64,000 bases of DNA from Paraburkholderia fungorum. GTDB lineage: Bacteria; Pseudomonadota; Gammaproteobacteria; Burkholderiales; Burkholderiaceae. Numbering within the stretch: position 1 is the stretch's first letter; every line of letters starts with the position of its first letter. A program made the position numbers and the translations under genes. Below the pieces are notes generated by a model that saw nothing but the letters and a program-made list of their open reading frames with translations, did not search any database and was not told the DNA's origin. The DNA lies in contig NZ_FNKP01000002.1 of NCBI RefSeq assembly GCF_900099835.1, forward strand, positions 2,542,001 to 2,606,000. Direction: 5' to 3'. Below, piece after piece: positions 1-8,722 of the stretch.

Positions 1-21
1 GGCATGATGTTCCTGCGTCAT
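1..21 (-). CDS. 5' end of a divergent gene, cut by the window edge
   Basis: Only the first seven codons (MTQEHHA) lie inside the window, read leftward from an ATG at 21. A purine-rich ribosome binding site (AGAAGGAGAAG on the minus strand, about 24-34) sits at good spacing, which is why I accept this as a true start. It is divergent from the MarR gene at 87, so it is a likely target of that regulator. Nothing can be said about the product. Confidence 0.55.
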
Positions 22-44
22 TCGCTTCTCCTTCTCAGGTAATA

Positions 45-82
45 TAAGAATTCGTACATCTTCAATAATATTCGAATTCTTA
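45..82. promoter_or_regulatory. Inverted repeat between the divergent partial gene and marR, candidate MarR operator
   Basis: TAAGAATTCG (45-54) and CGAATTCTTA (73-82) are perfect 10-base arms with an 18-base spacer in the 65-bp divergent intergenic region. The TACATC sequence also follows each arm region (55-60 and 81-86). MarR proteins usually bind such repeats over their own promoter and that of the divergent gene. Assignment to this MarR is inference from position. Confidence 0.55.
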
Positions 83-86
83 CATC

Positions 87-569
87 ATGAGCAAGAAGCC
101 ACTGACGTCCCCGACGATTCCCGCAATCGGCGAAGGAAAGCGCGGAGAGCAAGGCCATATCGGTTATCTGTTGCGGCAAGCTTCCGCAGCTCATCGTATC
201 CGCATGGAACAGGCGCTGCGGGACACGGGCATGACCGTCCCCCAGTTCCTCGTGCTGACGATGATCGCGGCCTACCCCGGTGTGTCCGGGGCCGATCTCG
301 CACGGCTGTCGCTGCTGACGCCGCAAACCATGAGTGTCATCGTCGCGAATCTGGAACGGGACGGCATGGTGTTCCGTCAACCGCACGCGGAGCATGGACG
401 TATTCAGCTCATCGGTATTACCGAGTCAGGCAAGAAATTCCTGTCGGGTTGTAAGGCTGCAGTCGCCGAGGCGGAGGCTGGGTTGCTCGACGGATTGTCG
501 GCGGCCGAAGAGCGGGCGGTCCGAAAATGGCTTGTTCTGATTGCGCTTAAAACGGAGCAGATGGACTGA
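87..569 (+). CDS. MarR family transcriptional regulator
   Basis: A 160-residue protein of usual MarR length with a winged helix-turn-helix. The sequence from about residue 65 (GVSGADLARLSLLTPQTMS) forms the two DNA-binding helices, with recognition helix near 77-91 and the beta wing near 93-110. Flanking N- and C-terminal helices would form the dimer interface. It is divergent from the partial gene at the window start with a palindrome between them, the common arrangement of a MarR repressor and its target. The ligand cannot be read from sequence. The ATG at 87 is preferred because the operator lies directly upstream. Confidence 0.85.
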   Translation: MSKKPLTSPTIPAIGEGKRGEQGHIGYLLRQASAAHRIRMEQALRDTGMTVPQFLVLTMIAAYPGVSGADLARLSLLTPQTMSVIVANLERDGMVFRQPHAEHGRIQLIGITESGKKFLSGCKAAVAEAEAGLLDGLSAAEERAVRKWLVLIALKTEQMD

Positions 570-1063
570 TCGGCTTGGTATTTCAGTCGTCGCCAGACGA
601 ACATCGGGAATCCAACGGCATCACTTGTAACCGAGGGTAAGCAATCCCGCACCGCCTCAGCGGGGTTATTGCGTCCCACCTCCCCGCAGCGCCAAGCCGC
701 TCAAGCCGCATCGAACCCGGAACACCGTTCCAGGCATGCGCCTTCTCTTTACGCGAACACACCTCGTTACAAATCGATACCGCTCGCCGTCGATTGGCAA
801 TCCACACTCCATCGCGAGCCGAAGATTCATACATGTGCTGAACCCAAAGTCGTGCATGCACGGTATCCGACTCAGTCCGCAAAGCCGTCCGTCAAGCCAG
901 TCGTCAAGCTGATCAGCAAGAAATACAAGGCTGCTGCAAGGCCATTGCAAGCTCGCGTACCGCGTCGCCGCGCGGCAAGTTTTCCGCCTCAGATCAAACC
1001 GCCTGTATCTCCTGGACCCATCGTTATTTGTCCGGTCGCGTTCGCCGTATTCACGCTAACTTT
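570..1063. other. Long intergenic stretch without a convincing gene
   Basis: About 490 bases between marR and the phosphoesterase gene. One open frame on the plus strand (669-1073, TTG start) has a K/R/P-rich translation, no recognisable domain and overlaps the next gene's start, so it is not called. I see no clear hairpin terminator or promoter. Confidence 0.4.
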
Positions 1064-1918
1064 ATGTCGGTAAAAAACATGCAGAATACTTTCCTACCCG
1101 TCCGACGCTTCAAAAAGAACACCACCGGCCGTGACTTCGTCGTAGGCGATCTGCACGGTTGTTTCGCCCAGCTTCGCCAGGAACTCGAATCGCGCCAGTA
1201 CGACCCGTCGCGCGACAGGTTGTTCGCTGTCGGCGATCTCGTGGACCGAGGCCATGAATCGCCGTTCGTGCTGGACGTCGTGCGCCGCTACGGCATTCAG
1301 TCGGTGCGAGGCAATCACGAGGATGTGATCGTCCGCTGGCACCGGCATGGCGGCAAGGATTCGTCGATCCGTTGCAACGGCGGCGAGTGGCTGCTCGACA
1401 TGGCGGACGATACGCAGGCGGTGGACGACATCGTTGCGTACATGGCCGACCTTCCTTACGCAATCGAAATTGAAACAGACGACGGCCTGGTCGGGATCGT
1501 CCACGCGAATGTGCCGATGCCGTCGTGGGCGCAAATGGTCCAGGCGCTCGAACGGGAAAACCGCGACGGCCCGATTCGCCGCAAAGTGATCTGGGACAGG
1601 TCGCGATGGAAGTCACGCAGGTCGGCGGGATTCGCTTCGGTCCGGCACGTGGTGGCACAACTGTTCCGGCGGTGCGCGCCCGGATGGTGCGATCCGTCCC
1701 GCCCCGTCGAAGGCGTCGCTGCCGTGATCGTGGGACACACGCCGACACGTAAGCCCATCGTCCGCGCGAACGTCATCAACGTCGATACAGGACTCGTCTA
1801 CGGCGGCAACCTGACACTGCTCGCGCTCGATGAAATACCCATGCTTCTAAGCCGCGCGTCGCGTGGAAAGCCCGCGCCTGCCGGTTCGAAAAACTATCCG
1901 GCGGAGTCGGGTGTGTGA
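1064..1918 (+). CDS. PPP-family metallophosphoesterase (serine/threonine phosphatase-like)
   Basis: A 284-residue cytoplasmic enzyme with the three metal-binding blocks of the calcineurin-like/PPP fold: GDLHG at about 28-32, GDLVDRG at 57-63 and GNHE at 83-86, followed by a late VGHTPT block. This is the PrpA/PrpE and lambda-phosphatase type that hydrolyses phosphoserine/threonine or dinucleoside polyphosphates in a two-metal centre. An upstream TTG (1028) and a downstream ATG (1079) are in frame; the ATG at 1064 gives the usual short N terminus. It is alone between marR and a PRC-barrel gene, so the substrate is unknown. Confidence 0.8.
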   Translation: MSVKNMQNTFLPVRRFKKNTTGRDFVVGDLHGCFAQLRQELESRQYDPSRDRLFAVGDLVDRGHESPFVLDVVRRYGIQSVRGNHEDVIVRWHRHGGKDSSIRCNGGEWLLDMADDTQAVDDIVAYMADLPYAIEIETDDGLVGIVHANVPMPSWAQMVQALERENRDGPIRRKVIWDRSRWKSRRSAGFASVRHVVAQLFRRCAPGWCDPSRPVEGVAAVIVGHTPTRKPIVRANVINVDTGLVYGGNLTLLALDEIPMLLSRASRGKPAPAGSKNYPAESGV

Positions 1919-2025
1919 GTGGCTTGCGCCCATGGCGGGCACGTCGCGTGCTTCCTGTTTCCGCGGAATGAACCCGGCTATTCGACAGATAGCCACGCAA
2001 ACCAACGACATCCAGGGAGCCGAAA

Positions 2026-2457
2026 ATGAAAGCAAAAACACTGATCTGCGCGACTGTTCTCGCCACCGTTTGTGCGTCACAAGGGGCGTTCGCGCAAGTT
2101 GCCGGATTGCAGCCGCTCGGCGGCACAGTCGAACAGACCAACGCGCTGCTCAAGGGCTGGAGCGTGCGCCGCGCACTCGTCGACGAACCGGTTTATAACG
2201 ACCTCAACGACAAGATCGGCAGCATCTACGACGTGATCATTTCACCGGATCGCAAGGCGACGTATGCGGTCGTGTCGGTGGGCGGCTTCCTCGGCATGGG
2301 CAAGCACTATGTCGCGATTCCGGTCGATCACTTCGAGATTCGCGACGGCAATCTGTTCCTCGCGGGCGCGACGAAGGATGCACTGAAGTCCGTGCCGGAA
2401 TTCGAGTATAACAAGCTCGAAAAGGCAACCAAACCGCACAAGGTCAAGACGGATTAA
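2026..2457 (+). CDS. Exported PRC-barrel domain protein
   Basis: A 143-residue protein with a clear Sec signal peptide (hydrophobic stretch about 5-22, cleavage expected after AFA). The mature part carries a PRC-barrel near 45-115, with KIGSIYDVIISPDRKATYAVVSV as the typical core that begins with a short strand and a K-x-G turn. PRC-barrels are small beta barrels found in photosynthetic reaction centre H subunits, RimM and many periplasmic stress proteins of Burkholderiales. Function is unknown. The ribosome binding site (CAGGGAG) is about 8 bases before the ATG. Confidence 0.75.
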   Translation: MKAKTLICATVLATVCASQGAFAQVAGLQPLGGTVEQTNALLKGWSVRRALVDEPVYNDLNDKIGSIYDVIISPDRKATYAVVSVGGFLGMGKHYVAIPVDHFEIRDGNLFLAGATKDALKSVPEFEYNKLEKATKPHKVKTD

Positions 2458-2494
2458 CCGCAGCCTGAAACTCCGACCGGCAGTCGCCACCATT

Positions 2495-3457
2495 TCAATG
2501 ATTGTCAGCAGTGACCAGTTGCAGCGGCGTTTCGATCACCCTCGACAATTCGCTCTGCTTTCTCTGCTCGGTCACTGCCTTCAACGCTATATCCATTCCG
2601 AAGATGGCTTGCCGGTCGGCAAACTGATTCATGCTCGCGAGCACTCGGCCATCGGCGAGTAACGGCTTGATGGCGTCGATCGCGTTATATCCGGTGACAT
2701 ACACTCCGCCGCTGCGGCCCGCGTCGCGAATCGCATCGACGGCACCCATCGCCATGTTGTCGTTGCCGCACAGCAACCCGCGAATCTGCGGATGGTCGTT
2801 GAGCATCTTCGACGCGACGTCACGGCCCTTTCCATATTCCCAATTGCCCGCCTCGACGGCGACTACCTTGATGCCCGCTGCGTTCATCGCGTCCGTTGCA
2901 CCGGCCGTGCGTTGCTGCGCGTTCCGATCGACGGGAATGCCTTCGATGATCCCAACCTGATCGCCCGCTTTCAGATGCGTGGCGAGATATTGGCCGACCT
3001 GTGCCGCGCCGCTGCGATTATTCGGACCGACGAACGGCACCGAAATATGAGCCGCCGCCTGCGCCGCGTCGTCGAGCGGATTGTCGATCGTGATCATGAT
3101 GATGCCTGCCCTGACCCCACGCGCCACGACAGCAGCGAGCGCGTGCGAGTCGGTTGGCGCGACGACGATGGCGTTCATCTTCGCCTTGATCATCGAGTCG
3201 ACCATCTGGATTTGCGCGGCGGTGTCGGTCTCTTTCGCGGTGCCTCGAATGGTCAGCCCGAATTGCGATGCGTAATGCTGTTGATAATTCTGCGCGGCGT
3301 CGGCCATCGCCACCGTGAACGGATCGACTAGCGATTTCAGCACGAGCGCGATCTTCAGCTTGCCGGGTTGCGCAGCCTCGACACGTGCCGACCCGGTCAA
3401 ACCGGCCGCGGCCAGCGCACCGGCAAACAGCACGCGACGGCGCATCGTCTGGATCAT
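2495..3457 (-). CDS. Periplasmic sugar-binding protein (ribose/LacI-like fold), orphan
   Basis: A 320-residue substrate-binding protein of the Peripla_BP_4 family. It has an N-terminal export signal with an RRR run then a hydrophobic stretch (VLFAGALAAAGLTG), so Sec or Tat export is possible. The mature chain starts KLKIALVLKSLVDPFTV, the first strand of the ribose-binding fold, and later contains NDNMAMGAVDAIRDAG, the conserved hinge-side segment of the family. Its start overlaps the stop of the LRR-kinase gene (ATGA at 3457-3454), so the two are translationally coupled. No ABC permease or ATPase gene is nearby, so it may serve in sensing or use a remote transporter. Confidence 0.8.
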   Translation of the reverse strand: MIQTMRRRVLFAGALAAAGLTGSARVEAAQPGKLKIALVLKSLVDPFTVAMADAAQNYQQHYASQFGLTIRGTAKETDTAAQIQMVDSMIKAKMNAIVVAPTDSHALAAVVARGVRAGIIMITIDNPLDDAAQAAAHISVPFVGPNNRSGAAQVGQYLATHLKAGDQVGIIEGIPVDRNAQQRTAGATDAMNAAGIKVVAVEAGNWEYGKGRDVASKMLNDHPQIRGLLCGNDNMAMGAVDAIRDAGRSGGVYVTGYNAIDAIKPLLADGRVLASMNQFADRQAIFGMDIALKAVTEQRKQSELSRVIETPLQLVTADNH

Positions 3458-4845
3458 GGATTCTCTCCTCGCGGGTCTGGCTGGCTATTAGCCGCAACAT
3501 GTTCCGAAGAATGTCCTTTCAGTGCCAGCAAACTTGCAGCGATCCCGGCGAATAACGGACGACTGCCGATATCGTCGTTCAAACAATCTTCCTTCAACGC
3601 AATCAGCTTCGTCGCGATGTTCGGTTGCGAACCCAAACCATCACATCGTTCGATCAATTCTTCGAGCAGGCAGCCGAATGCTCTGACTTCAATCCGTTGC
3701 AACGCGCCGCCGATTTCGCGATCGTCCGGCGAATAGAAAGACGCTGCGCCGAAGTCGCCCAACAGTGCATGCGCGTGTCCGTCATGCAAAATATTGTGCG
3801 CGTACAGATCGCCATGCATCACACCGCGTAGATGCAAATGATCCGCCGCTGCCGCGATGCCATGCGCGATGCTCAATGCGGAGGCCGGATCGAAGCGCGT
3901 GCCGTCGGCGTATATATCGCGCGTACATGAAGCGAGACTCGGCGGACCAGCGAGGTTGCCGAATTGCGGATCGATCAATTCCATCACGAGGCCGTGCGTT
4001 CCCGCCGGATGATCCGTTACTTTTCCGGTCACCGGAATCAGGTTCGCATGGTCGCCGGCCTGAATGCAAGCGGCCATCTCGCAGTCGGGCAGACCGTCGC
4101 TGGTCACTGCACCCTTGAACAGTTTGACGGCGACCGGCCGTGCTGCCTCAGAGCCATTCTGCCGAAGCGCCGCGCGATAAATGACCCCCGACGCGCCTTC
4201 GCCCAACGGCTGTTCGAGCGTCAACCGATCCCATTGAATTTCAGCGATAGGTGTGTCAATCAGCGCCGCTATCTCGCGCGTTTCGCTAAACGGATTGCCC
4301 GCAAAAGCGAGCCACGAAAGTCGCGGCAAACGCAGCAGCCAGCGCGGCAATTCTTCGAGCCGATTCGCGGCGAGCCGCAGCAGTTCGAGCCGCGAGCAGG
4401 CCGCCAGTTCTTCCGGCAGTTCGCGCAGGCGATTGCCCGCCAGCATCAGCTTCTGCAATTGCGAACAGGCGCCAATTTCCGCGGGCAGTGTTTCAATTTC
4501 GTTGTCGGTCAGAATCAGCCAGCGCAGTTGCGCAGCGAGCGCGTTGCCGGAAACCTGGCGGATGCGGTTGGCCTTGAAGCCCACCATGTTCAATTGCGGA
4601 CACTCGCCCAACACTTCCGGCAACTCGGTGAACGGATTGTTCGACGCGAAGAAAATGCGCAATTTGCGCAGGCGGTGCAGATCGTCGGGCAACTTCGTCA
4701 GCGCATTGCCCGATAGATCGAGCACTTCGAGCGTGTCGGCGAGATCGAAAATTTCGCGCGGAAATTCGCTCAGTCCGCACGCCAGTTTGAGCTGGCGCGC
4801 GCCTGCGAGTTGTCCGTTACGCAGTTGTTCTAGTGTCGTCGTCAC
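3454..4845 (-). CDS. Leucine-rich-repeat protein fused to a protein kinase domain
   Basis: A 463-residue two-part protein. Residues about 15-190 form leucine-rich repeats of 22-23 residues (L..L.L..N.L..LP), similar to the eukaryote-like LRRs of some bacterial proteins. Residues about 205-445 are a Hanks-type kinase with all key residues: glycine loop GEGASGV (215-221), Lys241 in VAVK, Glu256, catalytic HGDLYAHN with Asp346, and DFG 364-366. No signal peptide or membrane segment is visible, so it should be cytoplasmic. It overlaps the downstream sugar-binding protein gene by four bases. Target proteins are unknown. LRR-kinase proteins are seen elsewhere in proteobacteria, so the architecture itself is not unique. 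Confidence 0.85.
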   Translation of the reverse strand: MTTTLEQLRNGQLAGARQLKLACGLSEFPREIFDLADTLEVLDLSGNALTKLPDDLHRLRKLRIFFASNNPFTELPEVLGECPQLNMVGFKANRIRQVSGNALAAQLRWLILTDNEIETLPAEIGACSQLQKLMLAGNRLRELPEELAACSRLELLRLAANRLEELPRWLLRLPRLSWLAFAGNPFSETREIAALIDTPIAEIQWDRLTLEQPLGEGASGVIYRAALRQNGSEAARPVAVKLFKGAVTSDGLPDCEMAACIQAGDHANLIPVTGKVTDHPAGTHGLVMELIDPQFGNLAGPPSLASCTRDIYADGTRFDPASALSIAHGIAAAADHLHLRGVMHGDLYAHNILHDGHAHALLGDFGAASFYSPDDREIGGALQRIEVRAFGCLLEELIERCDGLGSQPNIATKLIALKEDCLNDDIGSRPLFAGIAASLLALKGHSSEHVAANSQPDPRGENP

Positions 4846-4880
4846 AGTGGCGAATGGGGTCTCTGAATGGCAGCGTGGGT

Positions 4881-4900
4881 CGTACTGAAGCGTACTGAAG
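4881..4900. repeat. Perfect 10-bp tandem repeat upstream of the LRR-kinase gene
   Basis: CGTACTGAAG occurs twice head to tail, 36-55 bases upstream of the kinase start codon. Direct repeats at this position can be activator sites; no regulator is identified. The rest of the 4846-5147 gap holds the divergent promoters of this gene and ogt but nothing I recognise with confidence. Confidence 0.4.
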
Positions 4901-5147
4901 ATATCGATTCTACTGAGTCGCGAGTGAAACGTCGTACAGCATGCGCTGCATCTGATGAACAGAATCGAAAAGGGCGGTACAGTGACAGGTCAGCCATCTT
5001 CACGGCGAATTAGATAGCAAGATCTGGAGCGACGTCAGCGGGCGCGAAGTTCACACTGCCGAATATCGGTGCACTTCAGGCGATTCATCCAGCCGCCTCA
5101 CCTCGCCTCGCGGCATCTGTGCCTCCAACCAGTCAGGAGCAGGACAA

Positions 5148-5762
5148 GTGAAGTACGCATACAAGTTGATGGATTCTCCAGTCGGTCAATTGACCCTCGT
5201 CGCCAATGGCGACAGCCTCGCCGCCATTCTCTGGGAAAACGACAAGCCGAATCGCGTGCGCGTCGGCGACATGGTCGAAGCCAACGATCGTCCCGTGCTG
5301 GTCGAAACCGCGCGGCAGTTGACCGAATACTTCGCCGGCACGCGGCACGAATTCGACCTCCCGCTCGACTTCCATGGCACCGAATTCCAGAAGCAGGTGT
5401 GGCACGCGCTGCTGACCATTCCGTTCGGCCAGACCCGCAGCTACTCGGAAATCGCGGCGCAAATCGGCAATGTGAATGCGGTGCGCGCGGTCGGTGCGGC
5501 GAATGGCCGGAATCCGATTTCGATCGTAGCGCCGTGTCATCGCGTGATCGGTGCGTCGGGCGAGTTGACCGGCTTTGCCGGCGGTCTCGCCAACAAGATG
5601 CTTCTGCTGTCGCTGGAGGCGGGGCAGACTTCGCTGGAAGCAGCGGCTGACAGGCAGATGCCAACTCAACCGCGAGCAGTGGAAGTGAAGCCGCGCACCA
5701 GGCCAGCGCGTGCTGCGACGACGCCGGACTACGGCGTGCAGGCTTCACTGTTCGGCAACTGA
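5148..5762 (+). CDS. ogt: Methylated-DNA--protein-cysteine methyltransferase with a C-terminal tail
   Basis: A 204-residue O6-alkylguanine DNA alkyltransferase that removes alkyl groups from O6-guanine by transfer to its own cysteine. The active-site block IVAPCHRVIG places the acceptor at Cys130, preceded by the DNA-binding helix region (SYSEIAAQIGNVNAVRAVGAANGRN). The start is GTG at 5148 with AGGAG 8 bases upstream. The usual domain ends near residue 165. About 40 extra residues rich in Pro, Arg and Ala follow and end in QASLF (198-202), which resembles the bacterial beta-clamp-binding pentapeptide QLSLF. The tail is therefore a candidate flexible tether to the sliding clamp (inference). 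Confidence 0.9.
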   Translation: MKYAYKLMDSPVGQLTLVANGDSLAAILWENDKPNRVRVGDMVEANDRPVLVETARQLTEYFAGTRHEFDLPLDFHGTEFQKQVWHALLTIPFGQTRSYSEIAAQIGNVNAVRAVGAANGRNPISIVAPCHRVIGASGELTGFAGGLANKMLLLSLEAGQTSLEAAADRQMPTQPRAVEVKPRTRPARAATTPDYGVQASLFGN

Positions 5763-5837
5763 AAGGCGCGCACGCGTCGGAGCGACGTCACGCCTTGCAC
5801 AAGGATCGGCGTCGCTTTGACTGGATGCCATCGCGCA

Positions 5838-6716
5838 TCAAAACACCAACTCTTCCGCCTTCGACAAAAACAGCTTCAATACCGGCGACGTATTCGCCCG
5901 GCTATAACCCACCACCAGATCGACGGTAGGCGTGTCACCCTCCAGCGGCCGGCTGACCACCGACCACGGCAGCAGATTGTTCGCATACTCCGGCATCAGC
6001 GCCAGCCCGCGCGTGGACGCCACCAGCGACATGGCCATCGCCAGATTGTCGACGCCGTGCGTGGACGTGACGCTTACCCCATGCTCGCGCAAATACTGCT
6101 CGATCACCTCGTGCAGCACCCGCGCCTTGTTCGACGCCATGATGAACGTCTCTCCGGCAAAGTCCTCCGGGCGGATCGAGGTTCGCTGGGTCAGACGGTG
6201 ATCGCTCGGCATCAGCACGACAAGCTTCTCGCGGCTCACCACGCGATAGTCGAGATCGAAACCCGGCTCGGCGCGCAGAAACGCTAAATCGAGCTTGCCG
6301 CGCGCGAGCGAGTCGGCGAGATCCGGCGAATAGTGGCTCGACACCGTGACGTCGATATTCGGCAGTTCGTCGCGCAGCACCTGCATCGCGCGCGGCAGCC
6401 ACGTCATTTCCTGCCCGGTCAGAAACCCTAAAGCGAAAACCGGCTTGGCCGGACGCGCCGCCCGGCGTGCGGCTTCGGTGGCGGCGTCGACCTGCGTCAA
6501 CGCCAGTCGCGCGTGATCGAGGAAAGCCTTGCCCGCCGCCGTCAGTTCGACACCGCGCGCGCTGCGGCTGAACAGCTCCGCCCCCACTTCGTCTTCCAGA
6601 TCGCGAATCTGTCTGCTTAGCGACGGCTGCGACGTATGCAAACGCCGTTCCGCCGCGACAGTCAGGCTGCCCGTTTCGGCGACGGCCACGAAATAACGCA
6701 AATGTCGAAGCTCCAT
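5838..6716 (-). CDS. LysR family transcriptional regulator
   Basis: A 292-residue LysR protein. The N-terminal winged helix (MELRHLRYFVAVAETGS... then HTSQPSLSRQIRDLE) is the BenM/CatR-like form, and the remainder is the periplasmic-binding-like effector domain. It is divergent from the hydrolase/SDR pair starting at 6917, with a 15-bp palindrome in the 200-bp gap, so it most likely controls that pair and itself. The effector is unknown. Confidence 0.9.
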   Translation of the reverse strand: MELRHLRYFVAVAETGSLTVAAERRLHTSQPSLSRQIRDLEDEVGAELFSRSARGVELTAAGKAFLDHARLALTQVDAATEAARRAARPAKPVFALGFLTGQEMTWLPRAMQVLRDELPNIDVTVSSHYSPDLADSLARGKLDLAFLRAEPGFDLDYRVVSREKLVVLMPSDHRLTQRTSIRPEDFAGETFIMASNKARVLHEVIEQYLREHGVSVTSTHGVDNLAMAMSLVASTRGLALMPEYANNLLPWSVVSRPLEGDTPTVDLVVGYSRANTSPVLKLFLSKAEELVF

Positions 6717-6753
6717 ACATCCTCTTGATTCGGTCGGCGGGGTAGGCGGTGGT

Positions 6754-6768
6754 ATGCCTCATAGGCAT
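6754..6768. promoter_or_regulatory. Candidate LysR box between the LysR gene and the hydrolase gene
   Basis: ATGCCT and AGGCAT form a perfect inverted repeat separated by CAT, giving the T-N11-A shape that LysR proteins recognise. It lies 38 bases before the LysR start codon and 149 bases before the hydrolase start at 6917. Site assignment is inference. Confidence 0.55.
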
Positions 6769-6916
6769 GCCTTCCAGCCTACAAAGTCTTTTTCCTTTGC
6801 GCAAGGTCTGGCTACATTACACATCAGGCAGCGACGCGAAGAGAATTCACCGCAGAACACCCGCCGTAAAGCGCCGCCGCACCATGCCTTTCATCTATAT
6901 CGCAGAGGAACCGGAA

Positions 6917-7804
6917 ATGAACCAGCCCATCGATTCGAATGAAATTGCCGCAACCCGCCATACCCATCAAACGGCCCCGACGCAGTACGTCGACGCCAAC
7001 GGCATTCGCTTTGCGTATCGCCGCTTCGGCAAGGCGGGCGGCGTGCCGCTGGTGTTCAACATCCACTTCACCGGCACGATGGATCACTGGGATCCGGCCG
7101 TGACCGACGGCTTCGCCCAGCATCGCGAAGTGATCCTGTTCAACAACGCGGGTATTTCGAGCACGTCCGGCGACGTGTCGGAATCGATCGAGGAAATGGC
7201 GGCCAACGCCGCCGCGTTCATCAAGGCACTGGGCCTGACAAAGGTCGACGTGCTCGGCTTTTCGATGGGCGGTCTGATTGCACAAACGCTCGCACTCGCC
7301 GAGCCGCAGCTGGTGCGACGTCTGATTCTGGTCGGCACCGGCCCGCGCAGCGGCGAAGCGATGAATTCGCTGACGCCCGAAGCGCAGGACATCTTCGGCG
7401 CCACGTATGCGCAACCGGACGATTTGTGGCTGCGCGTGCACTTCTCGCCGTCGGCGGCGAGCCAGGCGGCAGGCCGCATGTTCGTGCAGCGCTTTCGTCT
7501 GCGCAGCGAAGGGCGCGACCCGGATGCCAACGAGAAAGTCGCGCCGGCTCAACTGGCGGCGCTCGCCAAATGGGGCGCACCGCGCGAAAACCCGTTCGAC
7601 TATCTGCACGCGCTTCAGCAGCCGACGCTCGTGATCAACGGCGATAACGACGTGATCATCTACTCGATCAACTCGTGGATTCTTCAGCAAAACATTCCGA
7701 ATGCGCAGCTGATCATTTATCCCGATGCGAATCACGGCTCGCTTTATCAGTACCCGGAACGCTTTGTCACGCACGTCGAGCAGTTTCTAAGCGACGGCGA
7801 ATGA
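6917..7804 (+). CDS. Alpha/beta hydrolase
   Basis: A 295-residue alpha/beta-hydrolase. The nucleophile elbow is GFSMGG (Ser in VDVLGFSMGGLIAQ), the acid is expected in the NGDNDVII segment, and the histidine in DANHGSL near the C terminus. An upstream in-frame extension to 6749 exists, but the ATG at 6917 has GAGGAA at 6905-6910 and gives normal length. It is followed 54 bases later by an SDR gene in the same direction, so the pair probably acts on one ester or ketone substrate class. Substrate unknown. Confidence 0.85.
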   Translation: MNQPIDSNEIAATRHTHQTAPTQYVDANGIRFAYRRFGKAGGVPLVFNIHFTGTMDHWDPAVTDGFAQHREVILFNNAGISSTSGDVSESIEEMAANAAAFIKALGLTKVDVLGFSMGGLIAQTLALAEPQLVRRLILVGTGPRSGEAMNSLTPEAQDIFGATYAQPDDLWLRVHFSPSAASQAAGRMFVQRFRLRSEGRDPDANEKVAPAQLAALAKWGAPRENPFDYLHALQQPTLVINGDNDVIIYSINSWILQQNIPNAQLIIYPDANHGSLYQYPERFVTHVEQFLSDGE

Positions 7805-7858
7805 GCGGCCCAGACACGCCAACCGCAACCTTTTCAATCGATCCAACGGAGTCTAATC

Positions 7859-8605
7859 ATGAACAATCTCGCCGGTAAAACCGCACTCGTCACTGGTGCA
7901 TCACGCGGCATCGGCCGCGCCACGGCACTCGCCCTCGCCAGCGCGGGCGCGCAGGTTCTCGTCCACTACAGCAGCGCGGAGAAAGAAGCCGATGCCGTTG
8001 TCGCGGAAATTCGCGCGGCGGGCGGCAATGCGCAAAAGGTCGCCGCCGATCTGCGCAACGCGGACGGCCCGCATGCGCTGGCGAAACAGGTCCGCGCCGT
8101 CATCGGACAGCGCCTCGATATCCTGGTCGCGAACGCAGGCATTTCAAAAGCGGCCACGATCGAGGACACGACCGTCGCCGATTTCGACGACCTGTTCGCG
8201 GTGAACGTGCGTGCGCCCTACTTTCTCGTCCAGCAGTTGTTGCCGGTAATGTGCGAGGGCAGCAGCGTGGTGTTGCTGTCGTCGCTCGCGGCACGCACGG
8301 CTGTCGGCACGCTGCCGGCCTACGCGGCCACCAAGGGCGCGGTGAGCACGCTCGTCACGCACTTCGCGTCCGCACTCGGCGAACGTGGCATTCGCGTGAA
8401 TGCGGTCGCACCGGGCGTCGTCGAAACGGATATGTCGAACTTCACGAAGACGGACGCGGGACGCGCCGTGACGTTAGGCATGCAGGCGTTGAAACGCGTC
8501 GCGCAACCGGACGACATTGCTGGCGCGGTGACCTTTCTCGCGTCGGATGCAGCACGCTGGATCACGGGCGAAACGCTGCATGTGGATGGCGGCTCAAAGC
8601 TTTAA
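7859..8605 (+). CDS. Short-chain dehydrogenase/reductase (FabG-like)
   Basis: A 248-residue classical SDR. The NAD(P) glycine motif is TGASRGIG near residue 12, NAG appears in VANAGIS, and the catalytic pair is YAATK with the preceding Ser in LLSSLAA. The closing segment (LASDAARWITGETLHVDGGS) is typical of 3-oxoacyl reductase-like enzymes. It is the second gene of an operon with the alpha/beta hydrolase, under the likely control of the divergent LysR protein. GGAG lies 8 bases before the ATG. Confidence 0.88.
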   Translation: MNNLAGKTALVTGASRGIGRATALALASAGAQVLVHYSSAEKEADAVVAEIRAAGGNAQKVAADLRNADGPHALAKQVRAVIGQRLDILVANAGISKAATIEDTTVADFDDLFAVNVRAPYFLVQQLLPVMCEGSSVVLLSSLAARTAVGTLPAYAATKGAVSTLVTHFASALGERGIRVNAVAPGVVETDMSNFTKTDAGRAVTLGMQALKRVAQPDDIAGAVTFLASDAARWITGETLHVDGGSKL

Positions 8606-8722
8606 GCCTGCCGCGTAGGCTGAAGCGGTGATTGCAGTTGCGGAAGATGGACAGGAAAACGCTCCGGCGTGCCGCGCAGATTCAGATTTCACGCACGCAC
8701 GCCGGACATTCTTAAACCCCGC

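Noticed and set aside
669..1073. 134-residue open frame between marR and the phosphoesterase gene
   Set aside because: TTG start, no ribosome binding site, low-complexity K/R/P composition, no domain, and it runs into the next gene's start.
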